Assembly (NCBI GenBank): GCA_011037195.1
Contig: JAAEAF010009148.1
Location: 18,812-82,811, forward strand
DNA length: 64,000 nucleotides
Direction of reading: 5' to 3'
DNA from: Triatoma infestans
Taxonomy: Eukaryota; Arthropoda; Insecta; Hemiptera; Reduviidae
Of the stretch, positions 35,701 to 49,401 are shown piece after piece. A program made the translations under genes and the position numbers. The first letter of the stretch is position 1, and the number at the start of each line of letters is the position of its first letter. Under the pieces are notes generated by a model. The model searched no databases, was not told where the DNA came from, and was given only the letters and a program-made list of their open reading frames with translations.

Positions 35701-38700
35701 TCCTGTATGATTTGGCATGTCTATATTCAAATTTTACAAAATAAATGTTTGAGACTTTGTTTGGGATTTCTAAATAGTACCCCTATGGAGGTAATGTACG
35801 CGGAAGCATGTGAACGCCCTTTACTTATAGAATGCAGATAGTGTGCTAAAAATGTTAGGTAGCAATATGAGAATTTACGCAACCGAATCTGAACACTAAA
35901 ATTCTTACCCAAAGATATTGGTTTAAAAAGAATGCCCCCCAATTTACATAAAGTTTTATTAGAATTTCTGCCATTAGAAAAAAATGTATGCATTCATTAC
36001 CCGGGAACATATTGTTTATATACAAATGGATCAAAAATCAATAACAAAGTCGGAAGCGCCGTATACGATATGGATGCAATTATTTTATGATTGTTAAGCT
36101 AGATGATAATGCGTCCGTGTAAACAGCTGAGCTGATTGCAATTCTGATGTTACTAAAATACATAAATACCCTGAATGGTACTCTGAACTCCATACTGAGA
36201 GACAGCAAAAATGCATTGCCCAAATTATCATATTTAGACAACCAATCAGGTACAAACCATATTATTGCTGAAATTATTGAGCTTCTTAAAAACAAGAAGG
36301 GCGTCTGTATAAATTTTGTTTGGGTAGGGATCACTGTGGTGTTTAAGCAAATGAAACTGTCAACACAATGGCGAAGGAAGTCACTGAACACGGAAATTAA
36401 GAGTACAAAAATGGCAGTCAGACTATATTAATGGCATCAAAGATATATTTTATAAGGCGTATGCGCAGGAATTACCTAAACGCCCTTGGTTTAAGGGAAC
36501 TGGTATCAGTAAAAGTGAAGCCACAGCAATTAGCAGATTCAGGTCGAACCACACAATATGCGATCATACCTGTACAAAATCAATAAGAGATCTTCTCTAT
36601 GCGCAGAATGTAAGAAAGAAATGAAATGTTCAACATACATTACAAGGATTTAGATGCCCCTTTTCAATATTTTAATTTTCTAGCAACATCTATGTGATGA
36701 AATCTCTAGTAGAAATGACTAGTAAATATACAATTAGTGTACCTGCTATGGATGATGGAAGGATGATTTATGATTGGAAGAATGACTGTTTTGTTTTATC
36801 AAAGGTTAAGGTTCGAGGATGGTAGGAGTATCGAGTACTCCAGCCACTGTAAATAGATGTATATAAAAAAAAAGCTTGTATATAGTTTTTGCAGGATGTG
36901 TGTACTCATTTGCTGGACGAATGTAAAGGGTGTATGCATTTAAAAGTATGAATGAAGAGTGAATGATACGGATGGTAGGAACTGCCATCCAGAGGTATGT
37001 AATATGTGTCCAGTTAAATAGATTTATACTGTGTGTATATAAAGGTTTGTAATTAGTTATGTATATGTGGGTATATGCTCATATGAGTATATAAAGTAAA
37101 TGAATATTGTAAGCAATATTTTGAAAGTACGATTGAACTACATTGACCAAATTGATAATATAATTATTTTACTTTGTCTATTGATGTTCATACAAAAATA
37201 ATTCATTATAATTTATCTAAAATATAAAATAAAAATATATATAATATCAAAAACAGCGTGTTTTGATATACAACGAAGTTACATATGAATTACATACTTA
37301 AAATATTTCAACTTCCTGATAGTAGGCTGCCAAAATTAGTAGCTCGAGAAATTATTTTGAAAAGGATTTCGTGGTGAGGTATGGGAAAATATGTGTTTTC
37401 AAATGGGAGTCCCACTATTTGATTTCAGTAATTGTAATACATGGAAAAGTAATCTGGAAGTCTTTCTGAATGAACTGAAATTAAAGGAGAGAGAAATGCG
37501 ATTGCTAGAGCGAGACAAGGTCAACACCATTTGATTTACCCCAAACTACAGTACAGGATGAGCTACACCAGGAAAGGTCAGCACCATTTGATTTACCCCA
37601 AACTTCAGTACAAGATGAGCTATATTAGTAAGAAAAAGTTCGATGAGGCTAAATTAATATTTAAGGCGAGGGCAGAAACCCTTTATCTGAACTATAACCC
37701 ATTCAATCCGAAGGCTAACCATCTTTGCTCGTTACGTAATTTAAAACAGAAAGAAGATGTAATACACTTCGTTGGGATTTGTCCGATACTGGCTCCCTAC
37801 AGGCTCCAATATTTCAATAAAAGAGTATTATCATTTGACGAAATATGTAATATTTTATAAATGGGTCAGATAATTGGAACAAGCTATGTAAATATTTAAA
37901 GGTAGCCCTTCAGTATAGAGGAATACTCATTAAAGAATTCAATTATTAATTGTACTTTATTCTTTGGGTCAAGGTTTTTTTTATGTATTTTTGTGGCAAC
38001 TCGGTAGACGGTTTTCTAACCATTGCCTGAAGAGTCATGTTTATTTTAAATGCAAAGGAGACGAAATACTTTTATTTTTGTTTATATGTTTTTGATACAT
38101 TGTAAATATTTATGTATACTAGTTCCTAAATAAAACTATTATTATTATATAAAAAAAAAATGAGTTTTCAACTATATATGGCGCTCTTCTGATCGAACCT
38201 AGTGGCGCAGAAAAAAGAAAAACAAAAAGAATATGAAGAAAAATATACATATTCTTACATTTTTTATTGCACAAAATAAAAAAGAGAGGCTATTGATGGT
38301 AACACAGCTAAAAGAATCAGTACCTATAGTTGACCAAGGCTGCTGTTCACCAACTGTTATAGCAAAACCCACAAAACCAACATATTCGCCATCTTCACAT
38401 ATGTAGGGAACCAGGCTTACATACTGACAATTATTTCAGAAATCTAATTATGAGAAGAGCATTCAGAACGAAAAATAAACTTATAAACAAAATATGCACA
38501 CATACTGAAACAACCAACCTGTATGACAAAAGTTTACAGGTTAACTTATAGGATAACTTTACTCTGACGATGGATGAAAATCTGAAACCGGTCAGGAACA
38601 ACAAAAACTGCATGCTATGACAGATAAAATTCCACTGTTATCCAGCATTGCGGACCCATCCACATATTCAACTTTATAATATTATTCCAATTTATTTAAG

Positions 38701-41700
38701 TTCTCCGAACTAGGTAAAAGAACTTAACAATATCAGTCAATAATTAAATCAAAATTATTACTCATCTGTTGAATACTGTAGATTTTTCTCAGACAGTCTG
38801 TAATAGATTTAGGAAATCAAAAGATAATAAATATGACACAAGTCGTAAGGTAATGAACTTTTTGTATTTATAACTTAGTCATAATCAATAAGCGCACTCC
38901 AGGGAAAAGGAGCGAGATTTTACGTTTGTTAGCTCTGTTAATAGTTCAGTGATCGATTTGTGCGCTGTTTCAGCTAATTTGTTATCAAGTATAAAGGATT
39001 TTTACAGTTGATAAGAGAATATTTTTTGATCACATACCGATTATATTGTCCGTTTACATAATGATGTACTGCCCCTTCTGCCTAAACTTCAGGGAATAAT
39101 AAATGTAATACTGCTTCAGGATTAAATTGGAGAAGAAATGATTGGTCTTGTATAACAGATCATTAGACCCTTCAACAGTTGCCGGTTGTTTAATTAATGT
39201 ATTTGGGATTGTGCACCGAATTGTTCCTTAAGATATAAAGACGGAGCTTGTAAAGAGTGGTTTCTCGGAGAAGATAGTAGGGCTAGAAAAAAGATTCAGG
39301 TTACTTAATTTGTTTAGAAAAACAAATTCCGGACTTGTTAAAGATGTTTATTTGAAACAGAATAAGCTATATAAAGCGTTATGTAGGGGAAAAAAAAAGA
39401 GTATTATTGACGGATGGGTGAAAAATATGGCTGTATAGATTGTGAGTAATCCTGGAACTGCAAGAAAAATATTTTCATTGGAAATTGTATGTATGATTGG
39501 TCCAGATCGCTTGAGGGATTATTTCTGCAGTTTATAGAAACCGGTTTTGGAAGCGCGTCCTGTAATTTGGGTAGCACCACAAATTTCGACGGTGAATTAT
39601 TGTCATTTATCCTCAACGGGGTTATTTTGTTTACTTTTAACAATGATTAATGGCTTAGGAAAAAAATGTAATAGCTAAAATACTTAAGCAAGCAAACTGT
39701 TTTAAGCCACAGAGTTAAATTGGAACACAAAAAATATAAAATAAATACAAAAAATAAAAATGAAACTTCATAAACAAAACATATTTTTGAATTACTTACC
39801 ATGACTAATTTAAATTCAAAGTCTAGAGCTTTATTTTTTCATCTTTCACACGGAGTTGCATGCATAATTCACTGTTTTCATCATTGCCCAGTCGTCAATC
39901 CCAAATATATTATAATAAAATTTTAAACAAATAATTTCTCTTAAATAATTCTGGGATTAGATGGCTTTACGAATAATTTTTTACTAATCAACATACACCA
40001 GCTAGGTAATTAGTAATGGAATTATAAACAGTTTACTGATTGAAATTTTTGATTGAATATAACACATCACAATATGCGGGCAATAAGAAGGAAGTCGGAA
40101 TTTTGGAAGGTATTTGAAATTCTGGCATTAAAGGAGGACACTTATACAAAAGATATGTCACATAAGAGAAGTTATCATTCATTAATTTATCGGATAAGCA
40201 TGCACCAGTTAGCATATAAATTTCGTAATAAGTAAACCACTTTTGTTAACACATTTTTGATGTTTAAGAAAATGGAAATTGCATTAATTAACAGATATTT
40301 TAAGACGTAAGTTTACTTACAATTTACCCATTTCCCATGTTTTTTTTTTTTGTTTTTTTGGCAAGTAAGGCCTTACTTATGCTAAGGAAAGTAAATTTTT
40401 TTTTGCAATACCCCATTAGAGTTTTATTTATCCACCTTATGGTTCCTGTTATAATTCTCAGAAGGAAAAGCGAAGTACTTATAGCGATTGGCGAGCCACA
40501 ATAAATGAAACATGAAGCTAATGCACACATGGGCGAGCCAGAGGTATGCAGGGAAGGCCGCTAGCCCCCCTAAGCTAAGTGGAAATGGCCAGTTTATCAG
40601 AAATCCGAACACCGTGATGAAAATCAAATTTTTAGTTCATCCAAGTTAGGTATGTAGAAATACAATGAAACTACATTTCTCTTACCATCCTTTATCAACA
40701 GATATGTAGAAGTAACAGAAATTTATCTCCGCATGGGGCAGTGGACTAATCATTTCTTCAGAGACCTTGTTGTATCTGCCAGTTTTTTCCGCCTATTAAC
40801 ACTTAACATTGACCTACCTACACTGACACAATAGGTAGCAACTATAGAGGTGGTAATTGACAGATGCAATATTTGTGTTTAGTTGTTATGGTTGGGTCCG
40901 CAGGGCTGGAAAGCAACAGAGATATTTGCACAGGCAACCTGTGCTCATCACCACATGCATAGACACAAACACTTAATCACACAAAAATATTGTACAATTT
41001 ATAGATCGTATATACAATCTCCGAGAAACGAGGAAGCCACATACATATTTTGAGTCGCAATGATTTAATTTTATATCAAATCTCTCTATTAACATTTATT
41101 TATCTAACAAAATATATTGGGCTAAGCTTTTTAACACTTCTGCCTAGCACTTTCTTGTATAAATCAACTTTTGTCAGTTGCTGTTTTATTGATGTTTTCA
41201 GATAAATGTTTTTAATGTCTTCAAATGATAAGATATTAACTAATTTTCCTGGATAGTTCAAGATAATTTTTTTTTTTTAACCAATTATATGCGGCCTTTT
41301 AGTGTATGCAGCTGTGAAAGTCGCCTACAATATAAAATTCATCGGCCCCAAATATTAAATCATGGGGGTATAAGTAATACAATTTTTTTTTTTATTGAAG
41401 TACATTTTTCACATTGACTTCAAAAATATTAAGGGATTTCTATTGTTGTATGTATGACCTTTTTTACCCTTGACCGTTTGAAGTTGCATATTTTGCCCCC
41501 GACATAAATCTTGGCAACGCCCATGGATGCGCATAGACTTGAATCACTTAAAATAGTTTTTGTTGTTATGATAATGATTGCGCCATTTATTCATTATTAT
41601 GGCTGAAAAAATTAAATGAAATATAATGATATATCTCATATTATATAATAATTGCAAATGTTGTAAGACAACATTTTTAATTCTAAATAATTTTAATTTT

Positions 41701-44700
41701 ATGTATAGAATATAAACCTAATATTTCAAATAAGGACATTAACTCGGGATAGTCGAAATTTGGAACAGGACGTTAAAAGCGTCTCCAGTTTGGAAAGTAA
41801 AACCAAACATTGCCCTATCCAAAGCTTCTCTGGACTTGCATAATCTTCGAACGAAGTAATTTCATTGCATAAAAAATCATTTTTAATTTCTCAGTGAAAA
41901 AATTAACTGATACTGTATTTTTAATTTCTCTCACAATTTTTAATTTTCTCTTCTTGGCTGTGAACATCACCTCACCTCACCATTCCTTGTCAAACAGTGA
42001 GAATATTTCGACATTGAACACTTTTCTTATCCATGAGAAATTAAACGTTCTTCGGTAACAGTAGAATAATTACCACAACGAAATTTTCTAAACCAATTCT
42101 GTCATGTGCGTCTGTTAGTACATCATTAACATACACAGTTTGTAACTTAGTGTGTACATCGGCATCTGTTTTACCTTTGCGGAAATAAAAAAAAGTAAAA
42201 TATGATGAAAATGCTCATCTTGATTTTTCCATTTTTAAATAAAAAACATTCAGCCAAACAAAATATTATCATTATTACAGAATGATAATTCAAGTCAACA
42301 ACCAAACCAGTTTTAACATTTTGTATACGCAAATACATAAATATTAAATCAAAGTCCGAAGGACCAGAAAACCAAAAGAACTCTCCGAAGAACCAATACT
42401 GAACTATAATTTAATGAATGTTAAGAATGTGGAAATGAAATGAAAAATCTTATGTTTCACACTAGACACTTTTTTTTTGAAAAATTTGTTTAAACAAATA
42501 TTACGTGTGTTTGCATTTAATAGTTTGTTTAAACAAATCTATTATATCTGAACCTCCATTACTTCTAATCCATTTCGTTTGTCACAAAAAAAAAAAAAAC
42601 TATACTAAAACAGTGTAATAACTAAGTAAATAATAAAATTGCTATCTATCTACAAAAAACTTACGCTTGATTTTTCGTTAATAGTTTGGCGATAAAATCC
42701 TTCGCATCAGCTGATATATCATCAAAAGCTTCATCATCGAAATCATACAAAGCTAATGTAACATTTGACATTGTTTGAATATCTGTTTCTCCCATAAACG
42801 GTGAAAGACCAGATAATCTGTAAAAATAATAAAATTGACAATTCATTAATAATAATTGTAATAATAAAAATTATTGAACAAAAACAGCTTTTTTTTACTT
42901 TCTCTTACTGTTATAAGGGAAAGATTGCAATTGTAGCAAATTTTTTTAATTTAAGTTTTCATCAGGAGAGAATGAATATATGAGATCTTCTTGAATCCAG
43001 TTTGTTTCAGGTCAAGGTTTACAGGAAGAAAGCGGTATTGAGTCTCAAGACAGTAGTGAAGAACGTTTTGCAGATTCACTGACAGAACAAGCGGATCTTA
43101 TTATTCGTCCAGGGAGGGGGGAGCAAATGTTACACTATCCAAAGCCCACTGGGCCTAATTCCCCACAAGAGGACGTTGGAAGTGACATTAGTTATGTTCA
43201 AATGGGGATGATTAAAGATTTTCGTTTTATATCTTAACCATAATTATAATTAGCAATAATTGGGCATTATTTTAAGACCTTATTTACAAGATTAAAAACA
43301 TTTTTCAGATTAGTAAAACGTTTCATTACTTCATATTGGACCAATTATAATGAAACTGATTTTTACTCTTTTGCAACCATATAAGAGTAAGTTAAATTAA
43401 AAGATAAATTGTAAGATAAATTGTAATCTAAGTTAAATTAAAAGTAATTTTTTGTCGAAAACGGTTCAAATTATTTTCTTTCAACTAATCATTAAAAGAG
43501 CTACAATTTTGATTTGAAACATTTTTCAAGGCAAACTGATGATTTAAGAGGTTCATTCTGGGCAAGCAATCCTGTAAAATACCATTTCAATACATTATAC
43601 CATTCTATCATCATTAATAAGAATTTAGAGTGTGAAGAAAGTCGTTTACCGGAAGTAATACATTTTTGCCTAATTATATTTCGGATGTCTATTTACATCT
43701 ATCTTAAAAGGAAGGCTTTATGTGTGGTGTTAAGCGAATCATGTAATTCCTAAAGAACAATCAGGATTTACAACTTATTCAACAATGTACAACTTGTTGC
43801 ACAACTAGTTGCACTCCACACACAAGTTAAAAAAACACTTTTTGCCATTTTTGTGGACTTGCAAAAAGCGTTCGATAACATTAACCACTCTGGAACAAAC
43901 TTAATCATCTGGGTATAAGCAGTAAATATATAAGACTACTCAGCAAATTCTATGACAATGCAACATTTAATTTAAAATTAAATAACAATATAACTTCTGA
44001 ATCATATAGCATTAGGAGTTCTGCAAGGCGACTCGTTATCCCCTTTATTATTTTTAATCTATATCACAGAGTTTATAGACTTTTTTCATTCTAAAGGACT
44101 CAACGGAAGTAAAATAAATGCTTCTAACAATTTGCTCTGCCTCATGTTCGCGGACGATCTGGTTTTGTTTGCCGATTCCCATTCGGATGCGCAATCTAAA
44201 ATAGATGTAATCTCAGAATACTGCAGGCTGAACAAATTAACTTTAAATATAAAAAAAAACTCAAACTGTTATCTTTCGTTCATCTCCTAAAGTGAAAAAC
44301 TTCCCCCTACTTATTTATGAGAGTCAAGCAATAGATTATGTAAATAATTACAACTATCTTGGTGTCCCCTTCTACTGCTGTGGAGCATTTAGTTCTGAGT
44401 CTAAATATTTCTTTAGTAAAGATATTAAAGCCTTAGGGAAAGTGAGGGAAATATTAATAAAAATAAAATCAGACTCATGGGAAGCCAAAATCAGACTGTA
44501 CGAATCAATAGCAGCTGCCACAGTTCTCTATTCTTCTGAGTTGTGGTCATTGGGGCATTTAAATGTAGCTGAAAAAGAGTTCAAATTTCCTTCTTTAAGT
44601 TCCTATTTAATCTTCCTTTTAATACGCCAAACCACTTTATACGATGTGAAACTGGCTGTAAAGATATCCGCCTTGTAATATTGGAACGTATACTGGATTG

Positions 44701-46108
44701 GTGGGTAAATGTACTTTCTATATCTGATGAAGAACTTCCTAAGATATTGCTTTTTGAAACCTATAAACATTGTGAGGTGATAAAAAAGCACTGGCTCCTT
44801 CATCTTGGTAAAATAATGGCCATGCTGGGGTATCATAACATATCCAACTTCCCGGACTCTGAGTAGCTGCTACAGCAGAAGAAGAATATTTTGGAAAGAT
44901 GGTCGAATCATCTAAGTTGTGTTGACTTTGAGCGAGTCTTCAACTCCAAATACATTTGCTTGCTTCAACTGTCTACATTTGCTTGCTGTCTATCGAAATA
45001 GCACCCTTTTATGTTACCGCCAAGTTTCCAATCAAACAACCAAGATTAATAGCGCAACACAGGTTATCTAATATAAATCTCATTAGAATTTATTTTAATG
45101 GGGAAAGGTTTACAATTGACACAACTAGTAAATGTGAAATGTGTAATCTAAGCGAAAAAGAAACTTTACACCATATTTTCTTTATTTGTCCTACTTACAG
45201 TGAATACAGAAAGTCAATACTAACAAATTATATTGTAAACGCTGATCTAAATACAGAAAATTGCAATATTTATAATATTTTGTCGGTCAAGGACAATGAC
45301 CATATCAGTAAAGTTTTCAATTACTTTGTTTATGTTCTAAAATTAAGAAAGTTTTATTTTGATTGTTTTGAGAAGTAATTATTTCTTCTTTTTTTTATGA
45401 GAATTATAGTATTATTTTATTTATTTATTTTTATTTTGTTCTCTATTATTTTGGAAAATGTATTAATCTTATGCCTTGTTTGAAATTTTGCAACTATGTA
45501 TTTCTTTACTTTTGGTTATAGCCTACAAATAATTCAATCAATCAAAACTATGTAAATTGCACTAAGAAAAAGTCGTGTGAGTATTACACATTAGTTTTTT
45601 ACGTATTCATGGGACATCAAGACTTTTATTTCTGGAGAAAATTCAGTTTTAAAAATTTGATGAGGTCGCAATATATCAGTAAAAGAAAGCAATATTAAAA
45701 CTAAATCCAACACTTGAAGTACTGGTTAATAACATTCTTCAGCGATATTTCATAATAAATGTATGGCCATCTAGAGGCCGCGATCTCTGCTACTTTAGAT
45801 TCAATGTGGTACTAATAACCAGTAAATGCAATCATCTATTGGAAGAGCAAAAATACTTACAGAACATAGCAGATCACACCAACTGACCACATGTCGGTAG
45901 CATATGAGATCTGATCAAAGTTCACGACCTCCGGCGCTACAAATTCTGGTGTGCCAAATAGTACTTGCAGTTTCTTGTCTGGTTCATATTTTCGGGCCAG
46001 TCCAAAATCAATAATCTTAATACGGTTTCCAGTTTTAGTTAAGCATAAAATGTTTTCTGGCTGGAAAAAATATATATTTTTTTTTTATTATTGTTCTTAT
46101 TATCGTCT

Positions 46109-46144
<36 letters not shown>

Positions 46145-49100
46145 GATATATTTTCCATGATTTTCCTTCATTTTGTGGTCATCGACCGGTTTCGGGCGTT
46201 CGCTTTCACTCCTGAATATGTAAACTGGTGTGTAAAGTGAGAATCACTTTGTGTGCAAGTCTGTGTTATCACACTGTTTATAAGAACATATTGATACTGA
46301 TGGGCGAACTCCCGAAACCGGTCGATGACTTCAAAATGAAGCCAGGCTATCACGGAAACTATCACTGATGCTTTCCAGCTCTACGGACTCAACCATAACA
46401 ATTATTATTATTTGCAACAATCATACAAATTTAAATGAAATTCGTTAAACCGGAGATTTTTTGGAATTTTCTAAAAAAAAATGGCTTCAACGATTTTCTT
46501 TGAAATCAGAATTCTAACTGCATATTATTTGAAACATTTTTCTGAAGAAATTTATTTAGTGGTTCTGAGGGACCAGTCAGTTATTATGCCGCTACGAGGT
46601 TGGTTGAGACAGATGGCGTTGCCACACAAGCCACACTCCAGGTATACATGAATATACATTTTTTATGGCAAGATAATTAAACTTGGCAACTTTCAAGAAA
46701 ATTGATTTCTTTGTATTAATTGCAGCAAGAGAAAGATGGTGTAAGTGTTTAACATTAAGTACCATTACCTTCAGATCCAGGTGAAGTATATTTTTACGGT
46801 GTATGAACTCTACACCTTCACAAATTTGCCGCATGAAAATGGTGCAAGCTTTTTCAGTTAGTATGAAATCATCATCGATGACACGTTCAAATAGTTCGCC
46901 ACCTTCAATCCTGAAATAGTTTACAAATTAGATAGATTTTTGTTGGTTTTTGAACAAAATGAAAATAATAAAAAAATAAAATAATAAACATTAAAACTTA
47001 CAATTCAAGAATGACGCACATAATATTATTCGATTCAAAAGCATCATAAAGTTGAATCAGTCTGGGGTGTTGGAGTGTCCGCATTATCTCAACTTCTCTT
47101 TCTACATTTTTTCGATCTTGCCTTCTTTCTATGGGTATAAATTTGGCTGCCAATGTTAGTTTGCTTCCTTTCTCGCGACATTTGAATACTGTGCCAAATT
47201 TTCCCCTATAAACAGCAATGATAATGTTTAATTTTAATAATTATTAGAGAAGTGAATTGAATAAGTACTTGTTGAAATACAGTAGAACATAATAATGCAG
47301 TTATTCTTAGCTAATGCTTTGTAAACATCGCTGTAAGACCACCGAACTACTGGTTTCGCCCACTTACTGGCCTAACTACAACCAGTGAAACACTCGAATT
47401 TCGATGAATTTCTCTTACTGCAGTTAATACAATCATAAAATTGACAAATATTCCTTAAACTTCGATATGATTACTCCAGCCATAACATAAATATAGAGGT
47501 AGGGTAACCTACCCAACATAGGTAGTAGTTAAAGTGATTACATACATAATCCTGAAAACAGTACAATATAACGTTAAATAAACTCAAATAACTTTTAACG
47601 TAAAAGATTTCTCATAGATACGTTTAAATTTGTGCAGTTAGCATTGATGTTTAATGAAATCCGTTGTAGACATTTTAGAGAAAATTGCAAACATTCAGAA
47701 ATCTATTCTGCAAATTTTTCGCATTTCTGCAAATTTGAAATTCTAGCAATGCTTCTAAGGAAAGCTTAACATAACTTTTCCCCCCCAGTATGCACAAAAA
47801 TAAGTTTTTTTTTCTGAAAAAATATTTCAAATAAAATTTATAGGCATAGATGTGAAAGTTATAGGTGTGTAGATGGTATACAGTATAAGTCGGTAATAAC
47901 GAACTTCAAAGGACTGTCAAATTTTTTTCGTTATAAACGGTTTTCACTAATCAATATATCGTTTATAGCGAACAGTTCGTTATATCTGAACATCATATAC
48001 AATGCATGCATACTCGTATGTGTGTATGTGCATCGTGAAGTATTCATTATGCGCAAGTAATTTAAAAATGATTTTATAAGGTTTTTTGAGGAAATTCAAA
48101 ATTCTAACCTGTTAAAGGCATTTATTTACATACATATGTCATCCGTTATTTTTTTTGGGGGGCGTTTGCATTACTTCTAGTGTGAATTTTTTTTCAACTG
48201 CCTTGAAGATAGTCAACAAAGGTCGTCCATCGTTGATATTTGGGTCATTTGTATTAAAAAACTTACACAATGTTCCACAAGCTGCGGAGAGTGATCGGGA
48301 GTCAGACGGTAAAACAGGCCCCCATCTCGTCCGCATTAAAAATTTGATGTTCAGTATAACCTCCTTTAATTTTAAGAAAGACATTTTCAAGCCGGTGTCC
48401 AGTCAAACTCTGTTTAACACAAGCTGACTCACCTGAGATTTTTCCGAAGACTATGTCATGCCGAGCACGAAATCTTTGTATCCATAACGTGCTGCTTGTA
48501 AAATTTTCTTTTTTTAAAGGAGAAGCTAGCTCATTCGCTTTGGCCTGAAGGATATGACCATTAATGGGTATGTTGTTCGCTCATTGTTGTTTGAACCAAC
48601 TTAATAGTGCAGTGTCCAAATCATTGTGTTGAGAGGCTCGTATTTTTTTTTAACTTTATCGCACTTGTTGAATTGTTCAATTATCTTCTCTTTGTTTTTA
48701 AGAATTCCCGATATAGTGGAACGAGATGTCCCCATTTCACTTGCGATACTACACGCACAATTTCCCGATTCAATTCGAGAAATTATTTCGAATTTTTCCT
48801 CAATAGAAAATGACTGACGAGGCATTGTCATTCGTTAACAAAATCAAACTTAGGGTCAAGTGTATGTTTTCCAAGACTGTATAATTGTAGAGTTTGAAAA
48901 GTGGGGAAAATCATTCCTAGAATTAACTTGGCAGCTGTGTTTACACTCATTTCCTGTTCACTATAACCGAACAGCAAACAGTTCAATGAATCCTGGAATA
49001 TGTTCCTTATAACCAATTTGTAGATTATAAACGGTTGTACGTTATAAACGGTCCCTATGCATTTTACCCACTATGACATTTCACGGGACCGGAGACGTTA

Positions 49101-49363
49101 CAAACGGTTGTTCCTTATACCCGGTGTCGTTATATACGATTTGTTCTGTATTATGCAGTTTAACAAAAAAAAAAAATCAATGGAGCCGTTTTCGAAGTAA
49201 ATCAAGAAAAACTGAAAAAAATATTCATTGAAGTTATACTTCCGGTTGATGGATTTTGACAAAACCGGAACAAGTGGTTATAATATAGTCAGAAGCGGTT
49301 TGGTATCTAAACGGATATCAAGTTTGGGCTTCCTGCGATTTTCAGATATTTTGTTCACACATT

Positions 49364-49401
<38 letters not shown>

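Noticed and set aside
46592..46834. 80-codon minus-strand frame beginning MRQICEGVEF
   Set aside because: It is MLCK exon K2 read through its donor into the intron; the real exon ends at 46769.
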